From a virus: DNA of 28,165 nucleotides. The stretch's first letter is position 1. The number at the start of each line of letters is the position of its first letter. Of the stretch, positions 13,995 through 24,600 are shown in pieces. The DNA lies in the IMG/VR virus record IMGVR_UViG_3300020473_001846, positions 1-28,165 of that record, one strand, 5' to 3'. Position numbers and translations under genes: made by a program. The notes under the pieces were generated by a model, which was given only the letters and a program-made list of their open reading frames with translations, had not been told where the DNA came from and made no database searches.

Positions 13995-14539
13995 TGGCCA
14001 CTACAATTGGATTTCAAAATCAAACTGACGGGCAGGTACTCAACAGAACATACCTGAATAACAATTTTGAGGATATCAACACGTATGTTGCAGGCGGCAT
14101 ACCATTTGTTGATCTGGAACACGAGTACCATTCTTTTGCAGTCACTTTGTTTACCGGGGATCTCGATGCAGGTGAAAACGCAATCCACCAGGTGGAGCTT
14201 CCAGGTCAGACATCCATGGGCACTACCGCTGTTCTGGTAGAGGCACAGCACACACGCGCTGGACCTGCCGATGACGGTGGAGCTGTAACGTGGGAGTATT
14301 TTGATTCATACGCTGATGCGTATAGCGGAAGTGACGTGAAGCATACAATTACCATAGCCGATGACGCAGATGGGGGGTACTTTATTAATGTAACAGACAT
14401 TGCATCTGCCATAGACACGGCGATAACAGCCAACAGTGCGTTTTTTGTACGAGTAAGCGCAGCAACACATAACGCTGCTAGTGTTTGCCTTACTCTTTGG
14501 TTTAAGCTGAAACATTCAACCGCGACACTGGAGTCCTAA
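13994..14539 (+). CDS. Virion protein, first of two tandem paralogues
   Basis: 181 residues from the ATG at 13994, which overlaps the previous stop (TAATG) and follows GAGGAG at a good distance; an upstream TTG at 13988 is rejected. N-terminal residues 1-45 include NNFEDINTYVAGGIP and a conserved DLEHEYHS; the rest is beta-rich (TAVLVEAQHTRAG, TWEYFDSYADAY, TITIADDADGG, LTLWFKLKH), as in a small jelly-roll. It aligns almost without gaps with the next gene product. Location among tail genes suggests a tail or fibre-base surface protein. No named family is recognised. Confidence 0.7.
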   Translation: MATTIGFQNQTDGQVLNRTYLNNNFEDINTYVAGGIPFVDLEHEYHSFAVTLFTGDLDAGENAIHQVELPGQTSMGTTAVLVEAQHTRAGPADDGGAVTWEYFDSYADAYSGSDVKHTITIADDADGGYFINVTDIASAIDTAITANSAFFVRVSAATHNAASVCLTLWFKLKHSTATLES

Positions 14540-15063
14540 TGCCCACATCTATTGACTTTGACGTATTCTCAGAAGGGCAGGCAGTTGTTGCTGCGGATAT
14601 CGACGGCAACTTTGCCAAGATAAACACATATCTGTCCAACGGTATACCCAATGCGGATTTAGACAACAAATATCATAACATCTGCATTTCGATTCCGTTT
14701 GGTGACATGACATCAGGCAGCAACAAAATCTACGGATTTTCCGTTCCAACTTCATTTTCAGAAGGTGGACTTGTGTTTAATGAAATCAACACAACACGTG
14801 GCGGTGATCCCAGTGGTTCAAACTTAGGCGCTCTCGCGGTTCGTCTTTACACATCGTATGCAGATGCATTTGCCTCTACAACAGCGAATGCAAAGTACAC
14901 AGTTTCATTTGGTGATGATGTCGCGGGTGGAACGATGGACGCTGGTCAGGCGGCACTTGTTTTTGACCCAGGACAAAAACTATTCGTGCGCGCTGACGTA
15001 ACCACCAATAACGCACTGGATGTTACTGTTCAGCTTTGGTTCAAAGCGCAGCACAGGAGTTAG
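14539..15063 (+). CDS. Virion protein, second of two tandem paralogues
   Basis: 174 residues, joined to the upstream paralogue by TAATG, with GGAG upstream. Matches to the upstream product occur in order and at the same positions: GNFAKINTYLSNGIP (versus NNFEDINTYVAGGIP), DLDNKYHN (versus DLEHEYHS), SYADAF (versus SYADAY) and VQLWFKAQH (versus LTLWFKLKH). The outer surface-like strands differ freely, as expected if the pair diverged after an old duplication and now binds different partners. Function is unknown; a tail-surface or fibre-attachment role is inferred from context. Confidence 0.7.
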   Translation: MPTSIDFDVFSEGQAVVAADIDGNFAKINTYLSNGIPNADLDNKYHNICISIPFGDMTSGSNKIYGFSVPTSFSEGGLVFNEINTTRGGDPSGSNLGALAVRLYTSYADAFASTTANAKYTVSFGDDVAGGTMDAGQAALVFDPGQKLFVRADVTTNNALDVTVQLWFKAQHRS

Positions 15064-15064
15064 C

Positions 15065-16288
15065 ATGGCAATTTACCAAGTACCGAAAGATAGCAAAGGC
15101 TACAAGAACCCAAAGACGGAAACACCAGGGTCCTTTACTAAGATGCCTACTTCTCCCCTTCAAACCAGCGGGCTGATGGGCGCTGCCGCAAAGGCTAAGG
15201 CGCTAAAGCCGGGTATTCCCCCATTGCCCACGCTGGCACCAGCGTATGAGGAACCGGGGCAAACTGATGCCAGGGCGGCTGAGAAAACGCCAGCAGAGCG
15301 GCCAACGCAGGCACCCATCACAATTAACGTTGGTGGCGCAGGGGCACAGCCCGACCCAAGATCACAGGCAGCGGCGGCAATCGCACAACAGGGCACCGGG
15401 GCACCGGCTGGGGTTACCGGGGGCATACCGGCGGGTGGAATTCCAGGCTATATGACAGATATGAAAGCGTCGGGAATGGGTCAGCAGGCGGGGGCATTGA
15501 AGGTTGGAGATGAGGTTGGCACGGAGGAAGGCGATCCTGCGCCAGGTCAGGAAGACACCGAGTACGATGCACCGCTTGGTGGGCCTCCTGCAGCAGAAGA
15601 AGAAGAGGGTGGCTACCAAGACATAGACACAGGCGGGCTGAAAGAGGCAAAGGCTAACACGGAGAAGTATCTGTTCGACATTATGAATTCATCACTTGGG
15701 CTTTCAGAGACGGAGATACAAAACCAAGTTGAGCAAATAAAGATGTCAAGCGCAGAGGAACAGGAGGCACTTGTTCAGCAGATGGCTGCACGGGGTCTAG
15801 GTGCAAGCGGATTGACTGCCGCCGGTCTTGGGCAAATTCAAGCATCAAGCATGGCAGCGATGGCAAATGTAAGGTTCGAGGCAGCGCGAGTAAAAATAGA
15901 AGACCGACTCAACCGATTCAAGAGCTACATGGCTATGTATGGAAATATTCTTGGTGATGAGGTTCGAGTTGCAATGCAAAATGAAATCAACAGATTGACC
16001 AATAATGCAGCCGAATATGCAAAGCACCAGGATAGGATTGCGGATAGCTGGCAATCAATAGCAAACTGGGCCGCTTCACATAGCGCGAAGGGGTATGCGG
16101 ATGGCGCTCTGTCTAAGGTAATGAACATGCTGAAGACGATTAACCCAAATACCGGCGAATATTACAGCTGGGAAGAGGTGGTAGAGAACCTTACTGTTTA
16201 TCCGGCAATGGAGGATGGGGTTAAGGTTTACTATGTTCAGTGGAAACCAGGGCTAAAACAACCACCATTGTCAAAGGATTATGCTTGA
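15065..16288 (+). CDS. Putative internal virion (ejection) protein with disordered N-terminus
   Basis: 407 residues from the ATG at 15065 (AGGAG just upstream); the frame is open back to 15020 but that part overlaps the previous gene. Residues 1-190 are extremely rich in Pro, Gly, Ala and Glu and likely disordered. Residues about 192-350 are helical and Ala/Met/Gln-rich, including EQEALVQQMAARGLGASGLTAAG and RFEAARVKIEDRLNRFKSYMAM. The last 60 residues are a compact domain (NTGEYYSWEEVVENLTVY). Helical Ala-rich proteins before two larger ones recall the three ejection proteins of T7 (gp14-gp16) and P22 (gp7, gp20, gp16). The role is inferred from position and composition. Confidence 0.62.
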   Translation: MAIYQVPKDSKGYKNPKTETPGSFTKMPTSPLQTSGLMGAAAKAKALKPGIPPLPTLAPAYEEPGQTDARAAEKTPAERPTQAPITINVGGAGAQPDPRSQAAAAIAQQGTGAPAGVTGGIPAGGIPGYMTDMKASGMGQQAGALKVGDEVGTEEGDPAPGQEDTEYDAPLGGPPAAEEEEGGYQDIDTGGLKEAKANTEKYLFDIMNSSLGLSETEIQNQVEQIKMSSAEEQEALVQQMAARGLGASGLTAAGLGQIQASSMAAMANVRFEAARVKIEDRLNRFKSYMAMYGNILGDEVRVAMQNEINRLTNNAAEYAKHQDRIADSWQSIANWAASHSAKGYADGALSKVMNMLKTINPNTGEYYSWEEVVENLTVYPAMEDGVKVYYVQWKPGLKQPPLSKDYA

Positions 16289-16307
16289 TTAGGCAGGAGA
16301 ATTAAAC

Positions 16308-18656
16308 ATGGCAGGCGCAGTACCAGATATTACCCCATATTTTGCTCAAACTTACGCCCAAGGCATGGAGAATGCCCGACTTCAGATAAAGGCTGACCTA
16401 CAGAAAGAGTTGGCACAGAGTGAAGCGGCAAACGCCATGGCGCGGACAATTGTTGGCGGCTTGATTAACGTTGGTGGAAACATTGGCTCGGCGGCAGTTG
16501 CACATGCTCTTTCAGAGCCACTGGAATCGGCAAAGGCTGGTGCCGATCTGTTTACACGGGCAACGGGGAAAGACGAGGGAGAGGAGTTTGAACGCGCTGT
16601 TAGGGAGGCGGCTTACTCAAAATTTAGAAGCGATGAAGAAAAAGCCGCCGGTTGGTTGCCGCCAGCGGACAAAAGAGTTGAGATTTATGAAGGACCTGGC
16701 AAGGCAGACGTAAAGTTCTTTATGGCCAAAACCAACAGAGAGGTTACGGCAAAAGAAGCGCAAAAGGCGATGGAGAAATGGGCAAAGGGTCCAAAGGACG
16801 AAGACGGGCAGATTAAAGCACCGCCGCCCATTGCATCTTACACCATTGGATTTGGAGACGAAACAGTCAAGGGTCACCCGGCAGTTAAACCCGTAATAGA
16901 AGCAGGGTTTGAGGGCATTCCATACGGAAGTTTGCCTAAAACGGTACGAAAAGAATGGGAAGACTTGTTTGGCGAGGGGTTTGATTACCCAACGAGAGAG
17001 CGATTTCGTGCAGATCCAGAAAGATATGGCGTCGAGTTTAAATCGGCAAAATGGAAAGGCTTGTACCGGGTAAGCGAGCAAAAACGCCTGGAAGTGAACG
17101 AAAAGATAAGAGACATGTCCATGCGAAGGGACATATCTCTGGCAAGAATAAGAGCGGCAGCAGACAAAAATGTTTTACAGGCAATGAGGGAGAGCGACCC
17201 AAAGGCAACAAATGCAAACCTTACCCCTAAAAACATCGCCCCTGACTCAAAAATATATAATGGCCTTACTCAGTACAGGAAATGGGGCCTTGTTGAAGAA
17301 AACGGCAGAAAATACCTGCAAGTCAATATTGCCAATGCGGCAGACACGGCGGCAAACGGACCTACCCTCGTGCGAGTTAGAACGCCGCTTTCACAATCGG
17401 ATCTTTATAACATCAAAAACGGAATATCGTTTGCCGTCAGTGGCTCAATAAGCGTAGAGGACGCCGTACGGTGGAAAAAGCAGCTAAGGATCGCAAGTAA
17501 CTACGCTAAAAGTAGGCGCATGATAGTTAACAACTATCTAACGCAACGAAAAGAAGATCAGAGCTTTCTGGGTAAACGAATATTTGCCGTGGGGTTGGGA
17601 CAGGGCAACAGGATCGATGTTAGGACTCTGCACATCTCCAATGCTTTGCAGACACCAGATGATAATAAAGTGCCCCTGTGGAAAAAGATAGGTACGGTGA
17701 TCACTTCGTCAAAACAGACTGTTCATAACATTAACGGCAGAAAGTTTTTAGGCCTCGGGGTTGATGCGAACGATTCAACTTATCTTGCTTTGATGAAAGA
17801 TTTGAAAACCTTGGCCGCAGGTGACCAGGAGAACCCAAGGCAACACCGCTTGGCGGCTACAGTATATGCAGGGAGAAAATATGCCAGGTACAGAACACTC
17901 CTGAGAGAAGTTACCGGAAGTGCTGTTGCCTCGTCTGGCGGCACATTAAACATCACGAGCAAGCGGGGTCCTACGCAATCAAAGTCTCCATCCAGCGGCG
18001 ATGCCAATATTTCAAAGCTTTCAACAAAGTGGAAAGCAGGTAGCGTAAAAAAACTGAACGCACACGTTACTACACAGTCCTATGGCCCAGCATCTAAAAT
18101 AATAGACTCACGAACTCTTCGTGGGCAGTCCAGTGTTAACGTTACGCACTCGTACCAATTTTCAAATGGACAAACCAGGGAATATCGTTTTCCCAACGTA
18201 AACACGCAGGGAATCAGAAGAACCTCTAAACTTGACGATGTGGTTGCAAAGCTAAAAAATTCATCAGGCTGGAAGCCGTTTCAAGATGATTTGATGATGG
18301 AGTCATTTGCTCGTGATATTGTTCCAAGAATAAAAACATTGGTGAGCGATGCACGTGCCATCAGCAAAAATTTCACCCTAAATGAGTTTCATCAAACCGT
18401 AATAAATAAGCTCGGTGGTTTTTACACCGACCTTACGAAAGAAAATCGAGCAACTATCGACGAGTGGATTAAAGGAATTTGGGAAGATCAAGGCTATAGT
18501 CCCACTTTCCCATCAGAGGGACCGCAAGGCTCGCAGTTTGTTCCAGAGGTAGAGCCTGATCCGTACAGTCGCGCAATTGAGGCTATTGCGGCGATGGACA
18601 TCAGTGACAAAGCGAAAGGCCGCAGAATGGACCACTTCTTGAGCAGGATGGCATAG
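16308..18656 (+). CDS. Large internal virion (ejection) protein candidate
   Basis: 782 residues, with AGGAG before the ATG. Near the N-terminus an Ala/Gln/Glu helix leads to a hydrophobic Gly-rich stretch at about residues 45-67 (ARTIVGGLINVGGNIGSAAVAHAL). The rest is Lys-rich and mainly helical with a beta-rich section at about 560-650 (NAHVTTQSYGP, SSVNVTHSYQFSNGQTREYRF). No enzyme motif is evident. It sits as the middle of three successive large genes between tail hub and fibre genes, where T7-like and P22-like phages encode proteins that leave the capsid ahead of the DNA and span the cell envelope. Its TAG overlaps the GTG start of the giant gene. Confidence 0.62.
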   Translation: MAGAVPDITPYFAQTYAQGMENARLQIKADLQKELAQSEAANAMARTIVGGLINVGGNIGSAAVAHALSEPLESAKAGADLFTRATGKDEGEEFERAVREAAYSKFRSDEEKAAGWLPPADKRVEIYEGPGKADVKFFMAKTNREVTAKEAQKAMEKWAKGPKDEDGQIKAPPPIASYTIGFGDETVKGHPAVKPVIEAGFEGIPYGSLPKTVRKEWEDLFGEGFDYPTRERFRADPERYGVEFKSAKWKGLYRVSEQKRLEVNEKIRDMSMRRDISLARIRAAADKNVLQAMRESDPKATNANLTPKNIAPDSKIYNGLTQYRKWGLVEENGRKYLQVNIANAADTAANGPTLVRVRTPLSQSDLYNIKNGISFAVSGSISVEDAVRWKKQLRIASNYAKSRRMIVNNYLTQRKEDQSFLGKRIFAVGLGQGNRIDVRTLHISNALQTPDDNKVPLWKKIGTVITSSKQTVHNINGRKFLGLGVDANDSTYLALMKDLKTLAAGDQENPRQHRLAATVYAGRKYARYRTLLREVTGSAVASSGGTLNITSKRGPTQSKSPSSGDANISKLSTKWKAGSVKKLNAHVTTQSYGPASKIIDSRTLRGQSSVNVTHSYQFSNGQTREYRFPNVNTQGIRRTSKLDDVVAKLKNSSGWKPFQDDLMMESFARDIVPRIKTLVSDARAISKNFTLNEFHQTVINKLGGFYTDLTKENRATIDEWIKGIWEDQGYSPTFPSEGPQGSQFVPEVEPDPYSRAIEAIAAMDISDKAKGRRMDHFLSRMA

Positions 18657-21600
18657 TGGCAGACAAAGAAGTCAAAACGGAAGATGAGCTAAAGGCCTCA
18701 GTTACTGCGACTGCTGCCGCACCATTGCTTGTTGCTGGTGCTCCGTTTGCTGCTCTTGGAGCTGCCGGGTATGGCGCATATAAGCTGTTTAAGTCCGGTG
18801 CACAAAAGCTTACGAAAGAAGAAATTAATCAAATAAAAACACTATTTAAACAAAAACAGAAGGGCCAGCCCAGGAAGCAATATAGGACTCGGAAAGTAAA
18901 GGATGCTCCTGGAAAACCTCTCGACCCAAAGCATGGGACGGATATTTTTGTAGGGGGCACAACAAAGGCTCCTTTTTATAGCTATGAGGAAGGGTCGAAG
19001 ATCGATACACCGCCACTTCCTGCGGTGACTCGGGTTTACGACAAAGAGAGCGGTCGATGGATCGAGATCCCAACGGAGGCCGGATATGGGCAACCTGGGG
19101 AACAGGTTATCTATAAGGGCGTTCGCCAGCCAGAAACCCAAAAGGGTGGTCCGCTTAGTGTGTTTGTCGCTCACAAGCCTGGTGACGTGGACTTGCTTAC
19201 TTTTGACAAGGGTAACCGCCAGAACACCTCCAATCCGGCCCAAATGGTTGGAAATAATTACCTTGACCTTGCCAAAAACCTAAATCGCAAGTTCGACAGA
19301 ATTCCAAGCAAGATGAACTTCATGCAGTTTGTGAGCGAACGCCTTGCTGACTTTACACCTCTGGTTACCGGCCACTTCGACAAAGAGGGCGCGAGGCGGT
19401 TTATTGACAATCGGCAGGAGAGCAATTGGATTGAGGGGGTCTTTCCAACCAGAAAAAAACTGCGCCTGCGGAAAAAAAGGAAGATCGAAAAACCTGACAT
19501 ACCAAAAGACCTTGCGGTATCTCCTTATGGCCAGCCAAGAATAAATCTGAAGGAGCGTGTCGAGGAGAGGTGGCAAAGGGAACGGGATGAATATTCCGTG
19601 TCTAGGGGTGAAGAATTAGGGAGACCGGTAGTTTTGATATTTAAAACCGGTTTGCTTGACGCGGGGGATCGCGGCTCCCGACCTATGACCTTTGAGGAGA
19701 GACACCTTTATGGGCTTGAGGAGTTTGACGACGGGCGAAAGCAATCACCTTTTTGGGCAAAAAGGCATGAGCTTGTAGATGAGCTGAATAAAGAGAAAAA
19801 CGTTTTGATGGGCAGGCTTGAGGGCTATATAAAACAGCTACAAAATGGGCAGGCTGCGGCGTTAGATAAGATTGAGTCAGTTCAGCGGGAAATAGTTGCG
19901 CTTTCGGCAAAAGAAAAGTACCGGCTTATATTTTTTACGGAAGAAGAGGGAAGGCTCTCAGATGAGTTCAACAGCCTAGACCCCAGTAAGCTAAATGGGT
20001 GGTTAAAAAAGCACACGAAGTTTTTGGATCGCTCCATGCCATGGGGGACGGTGCCTCGTCAGGGGCAAAGTCTTGAGTGGTCAATGAAAAACGGGGAGTG
20101 GGACCGCATACGAATACCCGTCAACATGTTTACCCAGGAGCAATGGAAGGAAAAGGTTGACCGGGCAATAAAGGGTCGCCTCGATAACGTTAAAGTGCCA
20201 TGGAACCCAGCTGGGGATCGTCGAAAGCTCAAGATTGGTGAGGCAACTTCGAGGCTTATGTATGGACGCACCGACCGGCCTTTTTTACCTACGAGTGATT
20301 TTACGGAAAGTGAGGCAGCACGTGCACTTGCTACCGGCAACACTCTGCCCGCATCTGAACTTCGACCGTTATTTGACAAGTATCAACAGCGACTCAAGGA
20401 AGTTCTTACAGACGAAAATATAGTCAACCGCGCAAAGATGCTCTATTTGGCAGAGCGGGATTGGCGCAGCCGCGTAACTCATCACCCGATGGCAGTGGGT
20501 GAAAAGGAGTTGCCTCTCAAACCGCCGTCAGCGCATGTGACAAAAAAACAGTATGGCTCATATTTAGAGAAAGCGAAGCAGGCCTTAGCTTGGGATGTCT
20601 GGAAAGATTTTACTCGGCATGAGAAAGAATGGAAGCCTGCTGAAGATCTACGAAAAATTGGCATAGACCCATCGACATTGAAGTCGGCAAGTATGGTGCC
20701 TGATTTTTCTGAGCGAGCAACCACAGCGTGGAAATGGCTGGTGGGCACTATTGAACCAAAAAACACATGGTTTGATGTTCCGTGGACAGAGGGTAGATGG
20801 GGTGTCGGCAACCCATTTAAAGCTGATGACTCGGTTGTTCATGGCGCGGCAAATCTACTTGGGTCATTGTTCAAGGGCATATATCAGGGTGTTGTCGCTA
20901 CCCCGATGGGCTGGGATTCTGAAGGGAAAGCGGAGAGTGTAGATATACCTGTATGGGCATTAAGGCATGATGCTCTGGACAGCAGGGCAACCTCTGTTAT
21001 TAATTTGCTTCGCGGCGATGATCCAGAGTCGTCGTTTCGCGGCTTATTTGGACTGCGGTGGAAGGTTAGGAAGTCATGGGATCCTTCCGCAAACAATGGA
21101 AAAGGCGCATGGAAAGGTGGCTGGGTGGCTGCTGACTCGTGGACCGCAAGTGATTACCGAGACAAGGATGACAAAGAACTAGAGGTCATTTCAAAGTATG
21201 ACGATATGGATGCGGTCGAGGTTGCCGCACATGTCGCAGAGAATCTTCCGATAGAGCTAACCGCCTTGGCAATGTTTTTTCCGACCATTGCGGCGGGAAT
21301 GTGGGACATACTTGCAGAGCCATTTAGCGGCAGAAATGCAAACGAGTCAGCCGAAGTACTAAAGCAGAAAATGAACCATTTCTCGGTTGGCATGGTCGAG
21401 TCTCTAGCAAAGCATATGGGAGATCCAAAAGCTGGTCTTGTGGATGAAGGGGCCATTACCCAGTTTCTGTGGCTCCTGCCGTTTGGGCAACTTAGCGCGG
21501 GCATGATGCGTAGTTTACTGAGGACAAGGTTGGGGCAGTACGCACAGAACAAACTACTCACGCCAGAAACATATGGCTACAAGAAAGAAAGCATGCCTTA

Positions 21601-24600
21601 CAGCGAGTACGATATGCCTCACTCGCCAACGATACCTCGTCGCGATCTTGTCCTTGATAAGACATCAGGCAAGCTTGTGCCCTGGGAGAAAGCTGTTGAC
21701 GATCTTGTCGAGCAGGCAAAGAAAAAGGCAATCGATGAGACTGGTTCCCCGCTAACCCCCGCAGCAGAGTTGGAAGCAAGACAAGCTTACAGTTTAAAAA
21801 CAAAAACCCTATACGGCGAATGTGTGAGGATTTTATTCAAAAAGACACAGGCGCTAGATAAGACAAGAAAGTACCTAGAGAAGTTCAGGAAAATTATCCT
21901 CGAGGAGGCAGAGCTGGCCAACGCAGGCAAGCAAGGCAAGCTAACTCCAGAACAATTCCAAAGAACCGCAAGGAAGTATTGGGCAATGCAAAGTGCCCAG
22001 ACTAGGCTTGAAATAGCAACGGAGGTTGCGAAGCAGACTCTCAAGAGCCACGCAACAAATGTGCCGAACCCTTACCTGCCTCTACTACCAAGAACTGTGG
22101 GTGTTGTCTTAAATTACCTTCCAAGGATAACCCAGCAATTGACGGTTATGGGCATGCCAGGGGTTGGATATAACCCCCTTTCTGTCTTTGAGACCGTTGG
22201 TCTTTTTGTTGACTGGGCATTGGCCATGGAAGGAAGGGGGATGTTGGCCGCATACTTGAGCAAGCCAAGCGAGTTACTCCCTGCTGCATTTGCTCAAAAG
22301 CAAGCTGAACTAGCGTGGAGCGTGCGCCGATTTGACACTACCGTCAGGGCAACAGCCGAAGCGATACCGCGAGAACACCGTCAAAAGGTGGGCGACACAC
22401 TGGATGGTGGTGGCAAGGCGGGCACTGTAGGTAGGGATGATTTAGTGACGCCAGCAGCCCGCGAGGGTTCTGCCATGGAGGCCTTGGACAAGGTTCGCGA
22501 TAGTCAGGCGCGTCGAGTACTCAAAAACAATGAGAAGCTGGGTATAGATGAACTCTCAACGGGTTCTGAACCACACATGATGACAGCTAGGGTGTTTCGG
22601 GAGGAGTATTTGGATGTCCTTAGCAAGCCAAAACACCAGGGCACACCAGGCCATAAGCGGTATTCTGAGATACACATAGAGATAAAGAGCAGCCAAAAGA
22701 AAAGGCTTGAGGACCAATACGGAAACAGGGAGATGGCGATACACTTCCTGCACGTTAAAAAAGCAGTGTATGGGGGAAAGAAGGTTCCCTTGAGGGTTCT
22801 CCAGGAATACCCAGACCTGCTTAGGGCATATAAACGCAAGCACAACATGAAGCCTAACACTCCAATTCTTACCCCAGAGATGCTGACAAAGCGGAAAGGT
22901 AAGTTTGTTCCAGGCGATGGAAAAGAGGCTCGATCAAGACTGTACTCGATGTACGAGGAGAGGCTTCCTTTGGTTGTCTGGAATCCAACAAAGCAATTGG
23001 TTGTGGAGACTGGGGCTAATAAGGCCACAACGCTGGGCGCATGGGAAGCAAACCCAATCCTTAAAAACCAGTTGAAAGATCCAATGAAATGGAGTCAGGC
23101 TGAAGCTAATGCTGCATTTATGAATATGTGGGGGAGAGACCTGTCAATAGTGGCTTTAGAAGTAAGCCACGGCATGAAAAACATACGGTTCTGGAACCCC
23201 CTTAAAGACAACGGCCCAAGCAGGGCACCGGGCGGTTGGCAGCATGGGATGTTTGAAAACCAGGCTGCGCTCAACAAATTCTGGTGGCCGCAGCAATATA
23301 AGTCATGGGGCCGACTCACACACTTCTTGAACAGGGAGCTGCAAAAGCATTGGGGAAGGGAAACGCTTGGCCCAAGGTGGAGCGAGGTGATGAAGAACAT
23401 GGTCGATGACCTGGGTGGGCCAGGGGCAAAGCCTGCTCCTGGTGAGCTTGGCGCATCGACCAGTGCCTTGAAAATGAGTGAGATGAGGAAGCGAGGTTAC
23501 CCGCTTGAGGCACTAAAGAAAGTTGGCCTGGAGCAGAACCTAGTTAAGCGTGCAGTGACCGGTTTGGCAGGGGCAAACTTTGCCTACCAGTCCTTCAAAC
23601 TCTATAAGCACATGGCTGACGATGCGAGCATTGTTTTCAAAGGAGAAGGCCAGCCACCTTTAGTGAAGGGGTTTGTTAGTGAGTTTGTTGATGAAGTTGT
23701 TGTTGGGGTGAACCAGCGCGGCCCGTGGATTAAAATGAGTGAAGAGACAATGTTCAAGGGGTCAAACACGCCGCGCTACGGACCCTTGGCTGGTCGCTGG
23801 GTGCACGAAAGCGTGTACTGGCATCTGAAGTATGCGGAAGAACTTGCTTACGTTGCCCAGCACAATCGGTGGTCCCAGCACGTGTCCACTTGGAAGGCGC
23901 TTCATACAGTATGGAATATGCCCACATTAATGCGGAATATGTATACGAATGTGCTGCTGTACGCGCCCATGAACGACATGATGATGATGGGCAAAAACAT
24001 GAACTATTACAGACGTGCATTTAGGGAGATGAAGGAGGGCGGTGACCTTTATAAGCTAGCCTACGAGTACGGCGCGTTTGACGGCACGTTTGCGCGGACA
24101 GAGCTTTCAACGCAGGCAACGACTGCGGTTCTCAAGGGTTTTGTAGGGAGAAAGAAAATTACCGGAGTTGAGCTTCAAGAGCTTGCCCGTAAACTGGCAA
24201 AGCAAGACTTTGATGGCCTTAGCGATAAGGCAAAGTTTTTTCTACAAGAAACCCCTGGGTCCCTCTACAGCGCAATGGATGACTACTTCCGGTTCTCCCA
24301 CTGGCTGAAACTCACGGGACTCGATGATACAGTTCGTTTTTTTAGAAAAAAGGGCATGGATGAAGGTGCGGCTATTCGCAAGGCGATAGAAGGAGCAGAT
24401 AAAAGCCTTTTACAGGAAATGGCAAATAAGGTCAGAAAAGATTGGATTGACTACGAAAACGCACCTTACTTTGTAAACATTCTTAGAACGCCAACAGAGA
24501 TGGGCCTCGGTATCAAAAACATGCTTTTTGCACTGGCAGGTAAGCCATTTTTCTCGTTCTCTGCGCTAAACATGCATAAGTCCGGTCCAATCCGGCGATG

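Noticed and set aside
20258-20972. Single-subunit RNA polymerase motifs in the giant protein (MYG at residues 535-537, HD at 771-772)
   Set aside because: They resemble motifs B and C of T7/N4-type polymerases only by a few residues. No motif A aspartate segment is found before them and the spacing is wrong, so chance is likelier.
22504-23028. Minus-strand ORF of 174 residues within the giant gene
   Set aside because: It is antisense to a continuous coding frame, Ser/Phe/Cys-rich, lacks a ribosome binding site and shows no domain. Similar shadows at 6803-7255, 13479-13910, 16617-17081 and 21154-21561 are rejected for the same reason.
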